Positions 7,772 to 17,157 are shown, numbered from the stretch's first letter. The stretch is DNA of 64,000 nucleotides from CBDFFW01 sp965246945 (GCA_965246945.1 CBDFFW010000001.1:744001-808000); one strand, 5' to 3'. A program made the numbers and translations. Notes: generated from the sequence alone by a model not told the origin.

Positions 7772-9703
7772 TTAAGCTACTTTGCCTTGGCCCATTTGCT
7801 TGGCCACGCTATCGGATAATTTGATGTTGAGTTCGCGCAGCCGCAGCGGGTCGACCGGGGAGGGCGCTTGCATCATCAAATCCTCGGCTTTTTGGTTGAG
7901 CGGGAAGGCGATGATTTCGCGGATATTGGGTTCATCGGCCAGCAGCATTACAATGCGGTCGACACCAGGGGCCGAGCCGCCATGCGGCGGGGCGCCGAGT
8001 TTCATGGCCGAGAGCATGCCGCCGAAACGTTCTTCGAGCACTTCCGGTGCATAACCGGCAATGGCGAACGCTTTATACATGACAGCCGGCAAATGGTTAC
8101 GTATGGCACCAGAAGATAATTCCACGCCATTGCACACGATATCATATTGATACGCTTTGATGGTCAGTGGATCCTGATTTTCCAACGCATCCAAGCCGCC
8201 TTGCGGCATCGAAAACGGGTTATGACTGAAATCGATTTTATTAGTCGCCTCATCCAGTTCATACATCGGAAAATCGACAATCCAGCAGAATTCGAATTTA
8301 TCATTGGCAATGAGGTCGAGCGTTTTGGCGATTTGCGTGCGCGCCAAGCCGGCAAATTTTGCCGCTTTTAAGGGCTGATCGCAGCTGAAGAAAACGGCAT
8401 CGCCTGCCGACGCACCGCAGGCTTGCTGCAATTGCTGCATGGCTGCCTCGGGGATAAATTTAGCAATCGGCCCTTTGCCAATAATTGGCTTGGCGGCAAG
8501 ATAATCACTTGCATCATATGTACTACCATTATCATGCATGCCGGCTAAAACAATTTTATCATTTTCATCTAATTCAGTTTTTTCTTCAAATACGATATAG
8601 CCAAGCCCAACCGCACCTTCGCCTTTGGCCCAATCGTTGAGCTTATCAAAAAAGCTGCGCGGCTGGTCGGCCACGTCCGGCACGCGGATGGCACGCACCA
8701 CGCCGCCCTTGGCGATCACGCCTTTGAACGCTTGAAAGGTAACATCGTCGCGTTGGAACACAGCGGTCACATCGGTGATAATCAGCGGGTTGCGTAAATC
8801 CGGTTTGTCGCTGCCATATTTCAGCATAGATTCATCGTAAGCGATGCGCGGAAACGCGCCTTGCGTCACGGCTTTTTTCGTGCCGCTGGCATCGGCAAAT
8901 TCCTCAAAGATACCGCGCAAGACGGGTTCGATGGTTTGGAACACATCTTCCTGCGTCACGAACGACATTTCGAAATCGAGCTGATAAAATTCGCCGGGGG
9001 AGCGGTCGGCGCGGCTGTCCTCATCGCGAAAGCAGGGGGCGATTTGGAAATAGCGGTCGAAGCCCGCCATCATCAGCAATTGTTTAAACTGCTGCGGCGC
9101 TTGCGGCAGTGCGTAAAATTTACCGGGATGCATGCGCGCGGGCACGAGGAAATCGCGTGCGCCTTCGGGCGATGATGCGGTCAGGATCGGCGTTTGAAAT
9201 TCGGTAAACCCCTGCGCAATCATGCGCTGGCGCATCGATGCAATCACGGCCGAGCGCAGGCGGATATTGCGCTGCATTTTCTCGCGCCGCAGGTCGAGGA
9301 AACGGTAACGCAGCCGTACATCCTCACCATAATCTTCATCGCTATTCACCTGCAACGGCACCACATCGGCGGCGGACAGCAATTCGTATTCGCTAACTTT
9401 TAATTCAATTTCACCAGTGGCCAATTTGCTGTTCACGGTTTCGGGTGTGCGCGCAATAATTTCGCCGGTCACGCAAATCACGGATTCGACGCGGCAAGCC
9501 GTCAGCGCCGCAAAATGCGGGCTGCTTTCATCCACCACAATCTGGGTGATGCCATACGTATCGCGCAAATCAATAAACAACAACTGCCCATGGTCCCGCT
9601 TCCGATGCACCCAGCCGGATAGCCGCGCAGTTTTGCCCACATCGCTACTACGCAACGCGCCGCAGGTATGGGAACGGTAAGGGTAATTGGCCGCAAAATT
9701 CAT
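7772..9703 (-). CDS. aspS: Aspartyl-tRNA synthetase, bacterial type
   Basis: This 643-residue class II synthetase charges tRNA with aspartate. It has the OB-fold anticodon domain (HTCGALR, LSGWVHRKRDHG, FIDLRD), the class II core with motif 2 (FRDEDSRADRSPGEFYQ), the bacterial GAD insertion in the middle, and motif 3 near the C-terminus (GVDRIVMLL). The ATG at 9703 gives the usual N-terminus; the longer frame would need a TTG start. Most alphaproteobacterial AspRS are non-discriminating and also form Asp-tRNA-Asn for GatCAB, but I cannot confirm that here since no gat genes are in the window. The AI-2E permease gene follows directly. Confidence 0.97.
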   Translation of the reverse strand: MNFAANYPYRSHTCGALRSSDVGKTARLSGWVHRKRDHGQLLFIDLRDTYGITQIVVDESSPHFAALTACRVESVICVTGEIIARTPETVNSKLATGEIELKVSEYELLSAADVVPLQVNSDEDYGEDVRLRYRFLDLRREKMQRNIRLRSAVIASMRQRMIAQGFTEFQTPILTASSPEGARDFLVPARMHPGKFYALPQAPQQFKQLLMMAGFDRYFQIAPCFRDEDSRADRSPGEFYQLDFEMSFVTQEDVFQTIEPVLRGIFEEFADASGTKKAVTQGAFPRIAYDESMLKYGSDKPDLRNPLIITDVTAVFQRDDVTFQAFKGVIAKGGVVRAIRVPDVADQPRSFFDKLNDWAKGEGAVGLGYIVFEEKTELDENDKIVLAGMHDNGSTYDASDYLAAKPIIGKGPIAKFIPEAAMQQLQQACGASAGDAVFFSCDQPLKAAKFAGLARTQIAKTLDLIANDKFEFCWIVDFPMYELDEATNKIDFSHNPFSMPQGGLDALENQDPLTIKAYQYDIVCNGVELSSGAIRNHLPAVMYKAFAIAGYAPEVLEERFGGMLSAMKLGAPPHGGSAPGVDRIVMLLADEPNIREIIAFPLNQKAEDLMMQAPSPVDPLRLRELNIKLSDSVAKQMGQGKVA

Positions 9704-9747
9704 AATAACTAGCAATAACTAAAGGCTATAAATCTGTCACGTTTTTC

Positions 9748-9786
9748 ACTGTCATCCCGGGCTTGCCCCGGGATCCAAAGCAAATA
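9748..9786 (+). repeat. Left 39-bp inverted repeat of the GIY-YIG unit
   Basis: These 39 bp are exactly the reverse complement of 10183-10221. The core contains the hairpin arms CCCGGGCTTGCCCCGGG. It lies between the aspS start and the GIY-YIG gene and is a partial copy of the type A repeat. Confidence 0.9.
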
Positions 9787-9831
9787 TATGCGCGTAGCGC
9801 GCTTTAAATAAATCCCGTTTCCGGTTAATAA

Positions 9832-10122
9832 ATGCTGGTGGCTTATTACGTCTATATGCTCGCCAGCGGCAAAAACGGCACGCTATATAATGGCGTAACC
9901 AACGATTTAATACGCCGTGTTTATGAACATAAAACGGGTGCGGCAGATAGCTTTACCAAGAAATATAGTGTCAAAAATTTGGTGTGGTATGAAGTGTATG
10001 ATCAAATCGAAGCAGCGATTGCCCGGGAAAAACAAATCAAAAACTGGCAACGCCGGTGGAAAATTGAATTGATTTGCCAAAGCAATCCGGATTGGGAAGA
10101 TTTATATCCACAACTAAACTAA
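9832..10122 (+). CDS. Small GIY-YIG nuclease-domain protein
   Basis: The 96-residue protein is a single GIY-YIG domain. The signature reads YYVYMLAS (GIY position) and GTLYNGVTNDLIRRVYEHK (YIG position with the following catalytic arginine). The conserved glutamate lies in IAREKQIKNW and the C-terminus has the usual NPDWEDLY. It belongs to the short stand-alone group seen in many bacteria, often in several copies per genome, whose biological role is unclear. The gene is enclosed by type A repeats whose outer 39 bp are perfect inverted repeats of each other, which suggests that gene and repeats form a unit. Confidence 0.92.
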   Translation: MLVAYYVYMLASGKNGTLYNGVTNDLIRRVYEHKTGAADSFTKKYSVKNLVWYEVYDQIEAAIAREKQIKNWQRRWKIELICQSNPDWEDLYPQLN

Positions 10123-10123
10123 A

Positions 10124-10221
10124 CTGTCATCCCGGACTTGATCCGGGATCTATAATAAAAACTGTGCAGCTATGCTGCGCTTTATTTGCTTTGGATCCCG
10201 GGGCAAGCCCGGGATGACAGT
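10124..10221. repeat. Full-length type A palindromic repeat, right end of the GIY-YIG unit
   Basis: The element starts 1 bp after the GIY-YIG stop with CTGTCATCCCGGACTTG and ends with GGGCAAGCCCGGGATGACAG. A smaller hairpin (GCAGC/GCTGC) sits in its centre. Its right 39 bp (10183-10221) are the exact reverse complement of 9748-9786. Confidence 0.9.
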
Positions 10222-10277
10222 TATTATAATCAAATATTTTTATTGAAATTAAATACTTGCAAAAGTAGAATTTTTGG

Positions 10278-10577
10278 ATGGAACAAGCGATAAAAGCATT
10301 AATCGATAGATTTTCTGGGGATCAGAATCCTTTATGTAAAAGGGAAGATAAAGTAGATGCCGTAAATGAAAGGCCGCTTCCCGAAGATGCAATCTTAGTT
10401 GAGGCATGGCCGCCCTTAAACCCACGTCGTCTTGAAAGCAGAACACCTATAGATGATTTCGATATTAATCCAAGGCTTATTAAATCTATAGATGCTGTAG
10501 AACCTAGTGCGCCTATTACAGATGATTTTGAAATTATTGTCAAAAGTAAGGTTGATCCAAATACTCCAGGTTTCTAA
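10278..10577 (+). CDS. Small acidic hypothetical protein
   Basis: The 99-residue protein is acidic and proline-rich, with a helical N-terminus (MEQAIKALIDRF) and a likely disordered remainder (WPPLNPRRLESRTPIDDFD). I do not recognise it and see no domain. It starts 56 bp after the type A repeat and runs into uvrA from the opposite side, the two stops overlapping by four bases. A real small gene is likely given the tight end-to-end packing, but function is unknown. Confidence 0.55.
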   Translation: MEQAIKALIDRFSGDQNPLCKREDKVDAVNERPLPEDAILVEAWPPLNPRRLESRTPIDDFDINPRLIKSIDAVEPSAPITDDFEIIVKSKVDPNTPGF

Positions 10578-13534
10578 GCGGCTTTTTTGCCGCGTGGTTT
10601 CTTGGTGGGTTTGGCAAGTGGTGATGAGGCGGCTTTGGCTTTAATAGGCTTTTCGGGTTTTGATTTGCCAGCAGCTTTGACCGAAGCATTACTTTTCGCC
10701 TTCTCTAAATACGGTTTCAAATATCTCCCCGTATAACTCGCCGCCACTTTAATCACTTCTTCCGGTGTTCCCGCTGCCACTACCGTGCCGCCGCGGTCGC
10801 CGCCTTCGGGGCCGATATCGATGATGTGGTCGGCGACCTTGATGACATCGAGATTGTGTTCGATCACCACCACGGAATTGCCGGTTTCGACGAGGCGTTG
10901 CAGCACCTGCAGCAATTTGGCGATATCGGCGAAATGCAAACCTGTCGTGGGTTCATCCAGAATATACAGGGTTTGGCCAGTGCTGCGGCGGGAAAGTTCC
11001 TTGGCCAATTTCACGCGCTGCGCTTCGCCGCCTGACAGCGTATTGGCCTGCTGGCCGATTTGGATATAACCTAAACCCACTTCGTTCAGCGTGCGCAATT
11101 TATCGCGAATGCTGGGCACGGCGGCGAAAAATTCCGCGCCTTCGGCCACGGTCATCGCCAGCACATCGGCGATGGATTTTTCCTTGAAGGTGACTTCCAG
11201 GGTTTCGCGGTTATAGCGTTTGCCCGCGCATTGGTCGCAGGTCACATACACATCCGGCAGGAAATGCATTTCGATTTTGGTGACGCCGTCGCCCTGGCAC
11301 GCTTCACAGCGCCCGCCTTTTACATTAAACGAAAACCGCCCGGGCCCATAACCGCGCGCCTTGGCTTCCGGCATACCCGCAAACCAATCGCGGATCGGTG
11401 TGAACGCGCCGGTATAGGTGGCGGGGTTGCTGCGCGGCGTGCGGCCAATGGGGGCCTGGTCGATATCAATCACCTTGTCCAGATGGTGCATGCCTTTGAT
11501 GGCGTGGTATTCGCCGGGCGTGGCATAGGTGCCCATGAGTTCTCGCGCCACGGCTTTGTATAATGTCTCAATGACCAGCGAGGATTTGCCGGAACCCGAC
11601 ACGCCTGTAATGCAGGTCAGCGTGCCGAGCGGGATGGCCAAATCGACATCTTGCAGGTTGTTGGAGGTCGCGCCGATGAGCTCGAGATATTTGCCATGCT
11701 TGGCGCCGCGCCGCGCGGCGGGTATTTCAATTTCTTTAGTACCATTTAGATACTGCGCGGTTTCGCAATTGCTTTTCAGCAAATCGGCCGGCGTACCCGC
11801 AAACACTACCTCGCCGCCATGCACGCCCGCGCCGGGGCCCATATCAACGACATAATCGGCGATGCGGATGGCATCTTCATCATGCTCCACCACGATAATC
11901 GTGTTGCCGAGATCACGCAGATGTTTGAGGGTTTCGAGCAACCGGTCGTTATCGCGCTGATGCAAACCGATCGAAGGTTCATCGAGCACATATAACACGC
12001 CGGTGAGACCGGAGCCGATTTGCGAGGCGAGGCGAATGCGCTGCGATTCACCGCCGGATAGCGTGCCTGCTTCGCGCGCCAGCGTGAGGTAATCGAGGCC
12101 GACATTGTTTAAGAAATGCAGCCGTTCGTTAATTTCTTTCAAAATACGTTCGGCGATCGAGGTATCTTTTTTGCTGAGCTTTGGCCCTAATTCTTTAAAC
12201 CATTCTGCCGCTTTGCGAATGCTGAGTTCGGTCACTTGGCCGATATGTTGGCCAGCAATTTTGATGGCTAATGGTTCAGGTTTCAGGCGGTAGCCGTGGC
12301 AGCTTGAACAAGGTTTGCTGATTTGAAAGCGGCTGAGATCTTCACGTTGATTTTCACTATCGGTATTTAACCAGCGGCGTTGCAGGTTAGGTATGACGCC
12401 TTCAAACGGTTTGTTGGTGTTATACATGCTTGCTTCGCCCTGATAGCGAATGGCGATGACCTCGCGGCCGGTGCCGTAGAGCACGGCTTTTTTGAAACTA
12501 TCCGGCAGCTCGCTCCACGGTTTGGTGGTTGATTGCTTATAATGCTTGGCCAGGCTGTCCAGCACGCCCATATACCAGCTGCTGGTGCCGGTGGTGGCAG
12601 TGGCCCAGGCGTGGATGGCGCCATCGCGCAAATTGCGCGTATGGTCGGGCACCACCAAATCTTCGCTGAATTCGAGTTCGGCACCCAGGCCATTGCATTT
12701 CGGGCAAGCGCCATGCGGCGAGTTAAACGAGAAAATGCGCGGTTCAATTTCGCTGATCGTAAAACCCGAAACGGGGCAGGCGAATTTGCTGCTGAAAAGG
12801 GTTTCTTCCGCCGTATCGGCATCCAGCACATACATTAACCCTTCGGCCAGGTTCAGTGCAGTTTCGATGGAATCGGCCAGGCGGTTGCCGAGATCATCGC
12901 CGGTCACCAAACGGTCGACCACTACATCTATATTGTGTTTTTTGTTTTTATCGATGGCAGGCGCTTCCGAAATCTCAATAAGCTGACCGTTCAAGCGCAC
13001 GCGCTGAAAGCCTTTTTTCTGCAAGCCCAATAGCTCTTTTTTATATTCGCCCTTGCGCCCGCGCACGATGGGGGCGAGAAGATATAGACGTTTGCCGTCA
13101 CCCATCGCTTTAATCCGGTCAACCATCTGGCTAACCGTTTGCGACTCAATCGGCAGGCCGGTGGCGGGTGAATAAGGCACGCCGATGCGGGCGAATAGCA
13201 GGCGTAGGTAATCGTAAATTTCGGTGACGGTGCCGACCGTGGAACGCGGGTTGCGGGAGGTGGTTTTTTGCTCAATCGCAATGGCCGGGCTCAGCCCTTC
13301 GATGCTATCAACATCCGGTTTTTGCATCATGTCCAAAAACTGCCGCGCATAGGCCGACAGGCTTTCAACATAGCGGCGCTGGCCTTCCGCATAAATCGTA
13401 TCAAAGGCGAGCGATGATTTGCCGGAGCCGGACAGGCCGGTCAGTACCACCAGCTGCTCGCGCGGCAAATCGAGGCTAACATTCTTCAAATTATGGGCAC
13501 GCGCCCCGCGAATGCGAATATGGGTGAGAGACAC
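10574..13534 (-). CDS. uvrA: Excinuclease ABC subunit A
   Basis: The 986-residue UvrA is the damage-sensing ATPase of nucleotide excision repair; it loads UvrB on DNA. Both ABC modules are present: Walker A GLSGSGKSS (residues 33-41) and GVSGSGKSS in the second half, with two LSGGE signatures. The UvrB-binding and insertion domains lie between. The first zinc module is reduced (CPVSG with CPKCNG), as I recall for alphaproteobacterial UvrA, while the second (CEACQGDG, CDQCAGKRY) is intact. The C-terminus has a lysine- and alanine-rich tail of about 35 residues. No LexA box is evident upstream. Confidence 0.98.
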   Translation of the reverse strand: MSLTHIRIRGARAHNLKNVSLDLPREQLVVLTGLSGSGKSSLAFDTIYAEGQRRYVESLSAYARQFLDMMQKPDVDSIEGLSPAIAIEQKTTSRNPRSTVGTVTEIYDYLRLLFARIGVPYSPATGLPIESQTVSQMVDRIKAMGDGKRLYLLAPIVRGRKGEYKKELLGLQKKGFQRVRLNGQLIEISEAPAIDKNKKHNIDVVVDRLVTGDDLGNRLADSIETALNLAEGLMYVLDADTAEETLFSSKFACPVSGFTISEIEPRIFSFNSPHGACPKCNGLGAELEFSEDLVVPDHTRNLRDGAIHAWATATTGTSSWYMGVLDSLAKHYKQSTTKPWSELPDSFKKAVLYGTGREVIAIRYQGEASMYNTNKPFEGVIPNLQRRWLNTDSENQREDLSRFQISKPCSSCHGYRLKPEPLAIKIAGQHIGQVTELSIRKAAEWFKELGPKLSKKDTSIAERILKEINERLHFLNNVGLDYLTLAREAGTLSGGESQRIRLASQIGSGLTGVLYVLDEPSIGLHQRDNDRLLETLKHLRDLGNTIIVVEHDEDAIRIADYVVDMGPGAGVHGGEVVFAGTPADLLKSNCETAQYLNGTKEIEIPAARRGAKHGKYLELIGATSNNLQDVDLAIPLGTLTCITGVSGSGKSSLVIETLYKAVARELMGTYATPGEYHAIKGMHHLDKVIDIDQAPIGRTPRSNPATYTGAFTPIRDWFAGMPEAKARGYGPGRFSFNVKGGRCEACQGDGVTKIEMHFLPDVYVTCDQCAGKRYNRETLEVTFKEKSIADVLAMTVAEGAEFFAAVPSIRDKLRTLNEVGLGYIQIGQQANTLSGGEAQRVKLAKELSRRSTGQTLYILDEPTTGLHFADIAKLLQVLQRLVETGNSVVVIEHNLDVIKVADHIIDIGPEGGDRGGTVVAAGTPEEVIKVAASYTGRYLKPYLEKAKSNASVKAAGKSKPEKPIKAKAASSPLAKPTKKPRGKKAA

Positions 13535-13570
13535 AGATTATAATTAGGTATTCTAATATTTACATTCCAC

Positions 13571-14434
13571 CTAAATATCGGCAGTTGGCGCTAACCGATA
13601 AGTTTTTATACCTTTTGCCGGTTTTACAGGTCCTTCCATCCAGGTATCAGGTTCAATATCTGGATAATATTGCTGTAAAACACTAACAATCTCACTTGGG
13701 AAGTGAGGCCCGCAGGGATGATTGAAAACTGCATTTGAAACTGTTGACTCTTCAAGTGCATACTTTGCCCGTGATACAGTGGTTAATACAACTATGTCAC
13801 TTGGATCTGCAAGCAAATGACGCAATAAGCGATTAATAAATTCAGTGCGCGGATGGCCTTGTCCAGCGTTGTTATACAAATTTCCAAAACCAAATCTGTT
13901 AGCTAAAGAAATTCTTACTTTTTCGTTGGAGTGATTGGCTAATTGCCGTAAACAGTTTTCAGTTTCTTCAGATGTCAATGTTTGAGAAAATTCCCGGCGA
14001 TTTAAAGCCCAGCCGATAACGGGCGATGGCGCTTCCGAAGCGGTAGATACTTCCATGATGACGGGTATCAATTGGCTTGTAAATTCAACCTGCATTTCTG
14101 TGGGCATTTCTTTAATAAGTCTTGGGATACCTTGATCAGCTGCAACATGTTTGTTTCTAATTACTTGAGGATCGGTAGATTTGAAAAAGCCTTTATATAA
14201 ATCTATATAAAAATTTAGTGGATGGTAAATTTGTTCTTGAGCTGTAAAAGCTAATTTAAATGAAGTATTTAGAAAAACATGTGGATAATAGATTGAACGG
14301 TAAAGCATCGCTTGTTTACGAGACCTGTAGCCATCAATCTTTTGGCGTGTATTGGGGCCATACATTACTTCAGGCTTATTAAGAATGCCTAAAATCCATT
14401 CACAATATTTTAAATCAACTAATTGTTCGGTCAT
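13571..14434 (-). CDS. Uncharacterised protein, possibly helical-repeat
   Basis: The 287-residue protein is not one I recognise. The middle (about 150-225) reads like HEAT or ARM-type helical repeats (NCLRQLANHSNEKVRISLA and FINRLLRHLLADPSDIVVLT), suggesting a scaffold or binding protein. There is no signal peptide or membrane segment. It ends 36 bp upstream of the uvrA start on the same strand and is more AT-rich than uvrA. It may be co-transcribed with uvrA, but nothing links it to repair. Confidence 0.65.
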   Translation of the reverse strand: MTEQLVDLKYCEWILGILNKPEVMYGPNTRQKIDGYRSRKQAMLYRSIYYPHVFLNTSFKLAFTAQEQIYHPLNFYIDLYKGFFKSTDPQVIRNKHVAADQGIPRLIKEMPTEMQVEFTSQLIPVIMEVSTASEAPSPVIGWALNRREFSQTLTSEETENCLRQLANHSNEKVRISLANRFGFGNLYNNAGQGHPRTEFINRLLRHLLADPSDIVVLTTVSRAKYALEESTVSNAVFNHPCGPHFPSEIVSVLQQYYPDIEPDTWMEGPVKPAKGIKTYRLAPTADI

Positions 14435-14551
14435 TTTATTCTCAATGTGTTAAATAACAATAATATAAATTAGCATTGGCTAGTTATTAAGTAAACGAAA
14501 TATTCAATCTTTAGCGTGATTTGTAAGTTGAAAACCTATATACTGCTCCGC

Positions 14552-15001
14552 ATGCGTTGTCCGTTTTGTGGCCATTCGGATACTCAGGTGAAGGACAGCC
14601 GGCCGAGCGAGGATGGGGCGGCCATTCGGCGGCGGCGGCATTGTGATGAATGCACGGCGCGGTTTACAACCTTTGAACGCGCGCAATTGCGCGATCTGAC
14701 CGTGATTAAATCGAATGGCGATAAAGCGCCGTTTGAGCGCGACAAGCTGCGCCGCTCGCTGGAAATCGCGCTGCGTAAACGCCCAGTGGAGGAAGAGCAG
14801 ATCGACCGTGTGGTGAATTCCATCACCCGCCAGCTAGAATCCTCCGGCGAAACCGATATCGCCACCCCGAAAATTGGCGAGCTGGTCATGCTGGCTTTGG
14901 CCGAGCTTGACCAAGTCGCTTATGTCCGCTACGCCTCCGTTTATAAAGACTTCCGCGAAGCTGCCGATTTCAACGAGTTTCTGGATACGCTGCGGGAGTA
15001 G
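14552..15001 (+). CDS. nrdR: Transcriptional repressor NrdR
   Basis: The 149-residue protein is the ATP/dATP-sensing repressor of ribonucleotide reductase genes. It starts with the zinc ribbon MRCPFCGH followed by RRRRHCDECTARFTTFER, then an ATP-cone domain (VIKSNGDKAPFERDKLRRS through AYVRYASVYKDF). The ATG at 14552 gives the canonical N-terminus; the longer frame from 14516 adds 12 unlikely residues. One probable target, nrdB, lies in the same window at 60336. A type A repeat begins 1 bp after the stop. The usual neighbours glyA and ribD are absent. Confidence 0.97.
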   Translation: MRCPFCGHSDTQVKDSRPSEDGAAIRRRRHCDECTARFTTFERAQLRDLTVIKSNGDKAPFERDKLRRSLEIALRKRPVEEEQIDRVVNSITRQLESSGETDIATPKIGELVMLALAELDQVAYVRYASVYKDFREAADFNEFLDTLRE

Positions 15002-15002
15002 C

Positions 15003-15130
15003 GTCATCCCGATGAAAATCGGGATCTAGTGACCAATAAACGCGCTAACGGCGCACAAAATAATGCGTTTTGAGTTATGCTGCGCATGACATTTGTTAAC
15101 TACTGGATTCCGGCTTTCGCCGGAATGACG
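15003..15130. repeat. Type A palindromic repeat, divergent long copy
   Basis: The 128-bp element opens with GTCATCCCGATGAAAATCGGG and closes with GGATTCCGGCTTTCGCCGG plus AATGAC. Each end is itself a hairpin. It fills the gap between nrdR and the convergent DAHP synthase gene, starting 1 bp after the nrdR stop and ending 7 bp before the other stop. Confidence 0.85.
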
Positions 15131-15137
15131 GTACTAG

Positions 15138-16490
15138 TTATTGCTTTAATTCCTTAGCCACCAGAAACGCTAATTCAAGCGCTTGGCTGGCATTTAGCCG
15201 AGGATCGCAGACGGTGTGATAGCGGTTGGAGAGGTCGTGTTCGGAAATCGCCTGCGCGCCGCCGACGCATTCGGTGACATCCTGGCCGGTCAGTTCGACA
15301 TGCATGCCACTGGGGTGAACGCCGACTGTGCGGCAGGCGGCGAAGAAGCCGCGCACTTCGGCTAGAATTTGGTCGAACGGGCGGGTCTTATAGCCGTCAT
15401 CGGTTTTATAGGTGTTGCCATGCATGGGGTCGGAGGCCCAAACGACATTCAGACCTTCGCGTTTGGTCGCTTCCAACAATGGCGGCAGGGTATCGGCGAC
15501 TTTATCCGCGCCCATGCGGGCATATAGGGTTAAGCGGCCAGGAATATTATTCGGATTTAGAATACGCGCTAGGCCAAGTACATCTTCACCGCTCATCTTC
15601 GGGCCGCATTTCACGCCGATGGGGTTATGAATGCCGCGCAGGTATTCAATATGCGCGCCATCAGGTTGCCGCGTACGTTCGCCGCACCACAGCATATGGC
15701 CGCTCACGGCGTAAAAATCGCCACTGGTGCTATCGCGCCGGGTCAGCGCCTCTTCATATTGCAGCAACAGCGCTTCATGGCTGGTGTAAAATTCCGTGCT
15801 GCGGATTTGGTGTGTACTTTCGGAGGTGATGCCGCAGGCAGCCATAAAATTTAGCGCTTCCTGAATTTGGTTGGCGAGCGCCTGATACCGTTCCTGCGCG
15901 GGGGAATTGGCGACGAAATCCAGCATCCAGCCGGTCACGCGGTGCAGATCGGCATAACCGCCGTTGGCAAAGGCGCGCAGCAGGTTTAGCGTAGCGGCGG
16001 ATTGGTGATAGCCCTGCAGCATGCGTTGCGGATCGGGAATGCGTGATGCGGGCGTGAAATTCGTACCGTTGATATTATCGCCTTTATAAACCGGCAGGGT
16101 GATGCCGTTGATGGTCTCAACCGGCTCGCTGCGCGGTTTGCCGAATTGCCCTGCCACGCGCCCCACTTTTACTACGGGCACGCCGGCAGCAAAAGTCAGT
16201 ACAATCGCCATTTGCAAAATCACACGAAAGGTATCGCGGATATTGGTGGCCGAAAATTCGCTGAAGCTTTCCGCGCAATCACCGGCTTGCAGTAAAAAAC
16301 CTTGTCCGGCGGCGACTTTGGCCAGCGCGGTTTGCAGGCTACGCGCCTCCCCGGCAAACACCAACGGCGGCATTTGGGCCAGCTGCGCCTCCACAGCTTT
16401 TAAAGCAGCCGCATCTGGGTATTCCGGCAATTGCACAGCCGGTTTGTGCCGCCAGCTATCGGGATGCCAGGGTTGCAGGGTTGCGTTCAT
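15138..16490 (-). CDS. 3-deoxy-7-phosphoheptulonate synthase, class II
   Basis: This 450-residue enzyme joins phosphoenolpyruvate and erythrose 4-phosphate in the first step of the shikimate pathway. It belongs to the class II (plant/AroH-II) type, shown by WRHKPAVQLPEYPD near the N-terminus, the metal-site cysteine in LLQAGDCAESF, GRVAGQFGKPRS, IGVKCGPKM, WASDPMHGNT and the C-terminal ECVGGAQ and CDPRLNASQALE. The ATG at 16490 gives the usual start; the longer frame adds nine residues. The upstream region holds a 16-bp direct repeat. A chorismate mutase of the same pathway lies at 32963. Confidence 0.96.
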   Translation of the reverse strand: MNATLQPWHPDSWRHKPAVQLPEYPDAAALKAVEAQLAQMPPLVFAGEARSLQTALAKVAAGQGFLLQAGDCAESFSEFSATNIRDTFRVILQMAIVLTFAAGVPVVKVGRVAGQFGKPRSEPVETINGITLPVYKGDNINGTNFTPASRIPDPQRMLQGYHQSAATLNLLRAFANGGYADLHRVTGWMLDFVANSPAQERYQALANQIQEALNFMAACGITSESTHQIRSTEFYTSHEALLLQYEEALTRRDSTSGDFYAVSGHMLWCGERTRQPDGAHIEYLRGIHNPIGVKCGPKMSGEDVLGLARILNPNNIPGRLTLYARMGADKVADTLPPLLEATKREGLNVVWASDPMHGNTYKTDDGYKTRPFDQILAEVRGFFAACRTVGVHPSGMHVELTGQDVTECVGGAQAISEHDLSNRYHTVCDPRLNASQALELAFLVAKELKQ

Positions 16491-16550
16491 TACCCGAATT
16501 GTGCGGCATTTACGCAAAGCCGGTCAAGCAAGGCCCAAAAGCATATTTCA

Positions 16551-16596
16551 AACATAATTTAAACATATTGCCTTTTTTGTAACATAATTTAAACAT
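16551..16596. promoter_or_regulatory. Two 16-bp direct repeats, possible regulator sites
   Basis: AACATAATTTAAACAT occurs exactly at 16551-16566 and again at 16581-16596, a 30-bp period, close to three helical turns. The repeats lie between the divergent starts of the DAHP synthase gene (16490) and the gene at 16627. A dimeric regulator could bind both on one DNA face; this is inference. Confidence 0.45.
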
Positions 16597-16626
16597 GATG
16601 CATCTAGATTCACCAGTGAGCAACCT

Positions 16627-17157
16627 ATGAATATTCAACCACTTTTTGTTCGCAAAAACACCGCCAAACCGGCTTGGCAACATATGTCTTACGCAAAATG
16701 GCGGGCACAATTTGTGAAAAAACTGGCCAAAAATGCGGCGGTCAAAAAAATGCAGATTATTTTGCAAGGCCAGTTACAGCTTTGCGAACAGCAACCTTAT
16801 AACGATATGGCGCGCGCCCAGGCCACGCAAACGCAAATCGGTTTAATCAATCATGCTTATCAGCTGGCAGGTTTGCTGGCCGCGCCGCATGTGTTGGTGG
16901 TGTGCGATGCAGCCTGCGCGCAGGTGTTAAAACAACCAGTCCATGGCCGCTGGGTGGCCGCCAATAACGCTTTTATGCACCACCCCGATAGCCATCACGC
17001 CTATTTAAACAGCGGGCAATTGGCAGCCGAAGCCCTAGCCAGCCAGTATTTTGCCCCAGTACAACCAATTCAAAAACTTGTAACATCGAAATTAAATTGG
17101 CGAATTTGGTTATCAAAACATTTGCCTGTTCATAGTCACGCTTATGAAACAACATAG
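16627..17157 (+). CDS. Hypothetical protein
   Basis: The 176-residue protein is basic and alanine-rich at the N-terminus (KWRAQFVKKLAKNAAVKK), followed by a predicted globular core with a hydrophobic strand LLAAPHVLVVCDAAC and a histidine-rich stretch (FMHHPDSHHAY). There is no signal peptide or membrane segment and I do not recognise a family. It starts 31 bp after the second 16-bp direct repeat and ends 6 bp before the convergent gene at 17164. Confidence 0.6.
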   Translation: MNIQPLFVRKNTAKPAWQHMSYAKWRAQFVKKLAKNAAVKKMQIILQGQLQLCEQQPYNDMARAQATQTQIGLINHAYQLAGLLAAPHVLVVCDAACAQVLKQPVHGRWVAANNAFMHHPDSHHAYLNSGQLAAEALASQYFAPVQPIQKLVTSKLNWRIWLSKHLPVHSHAYETT

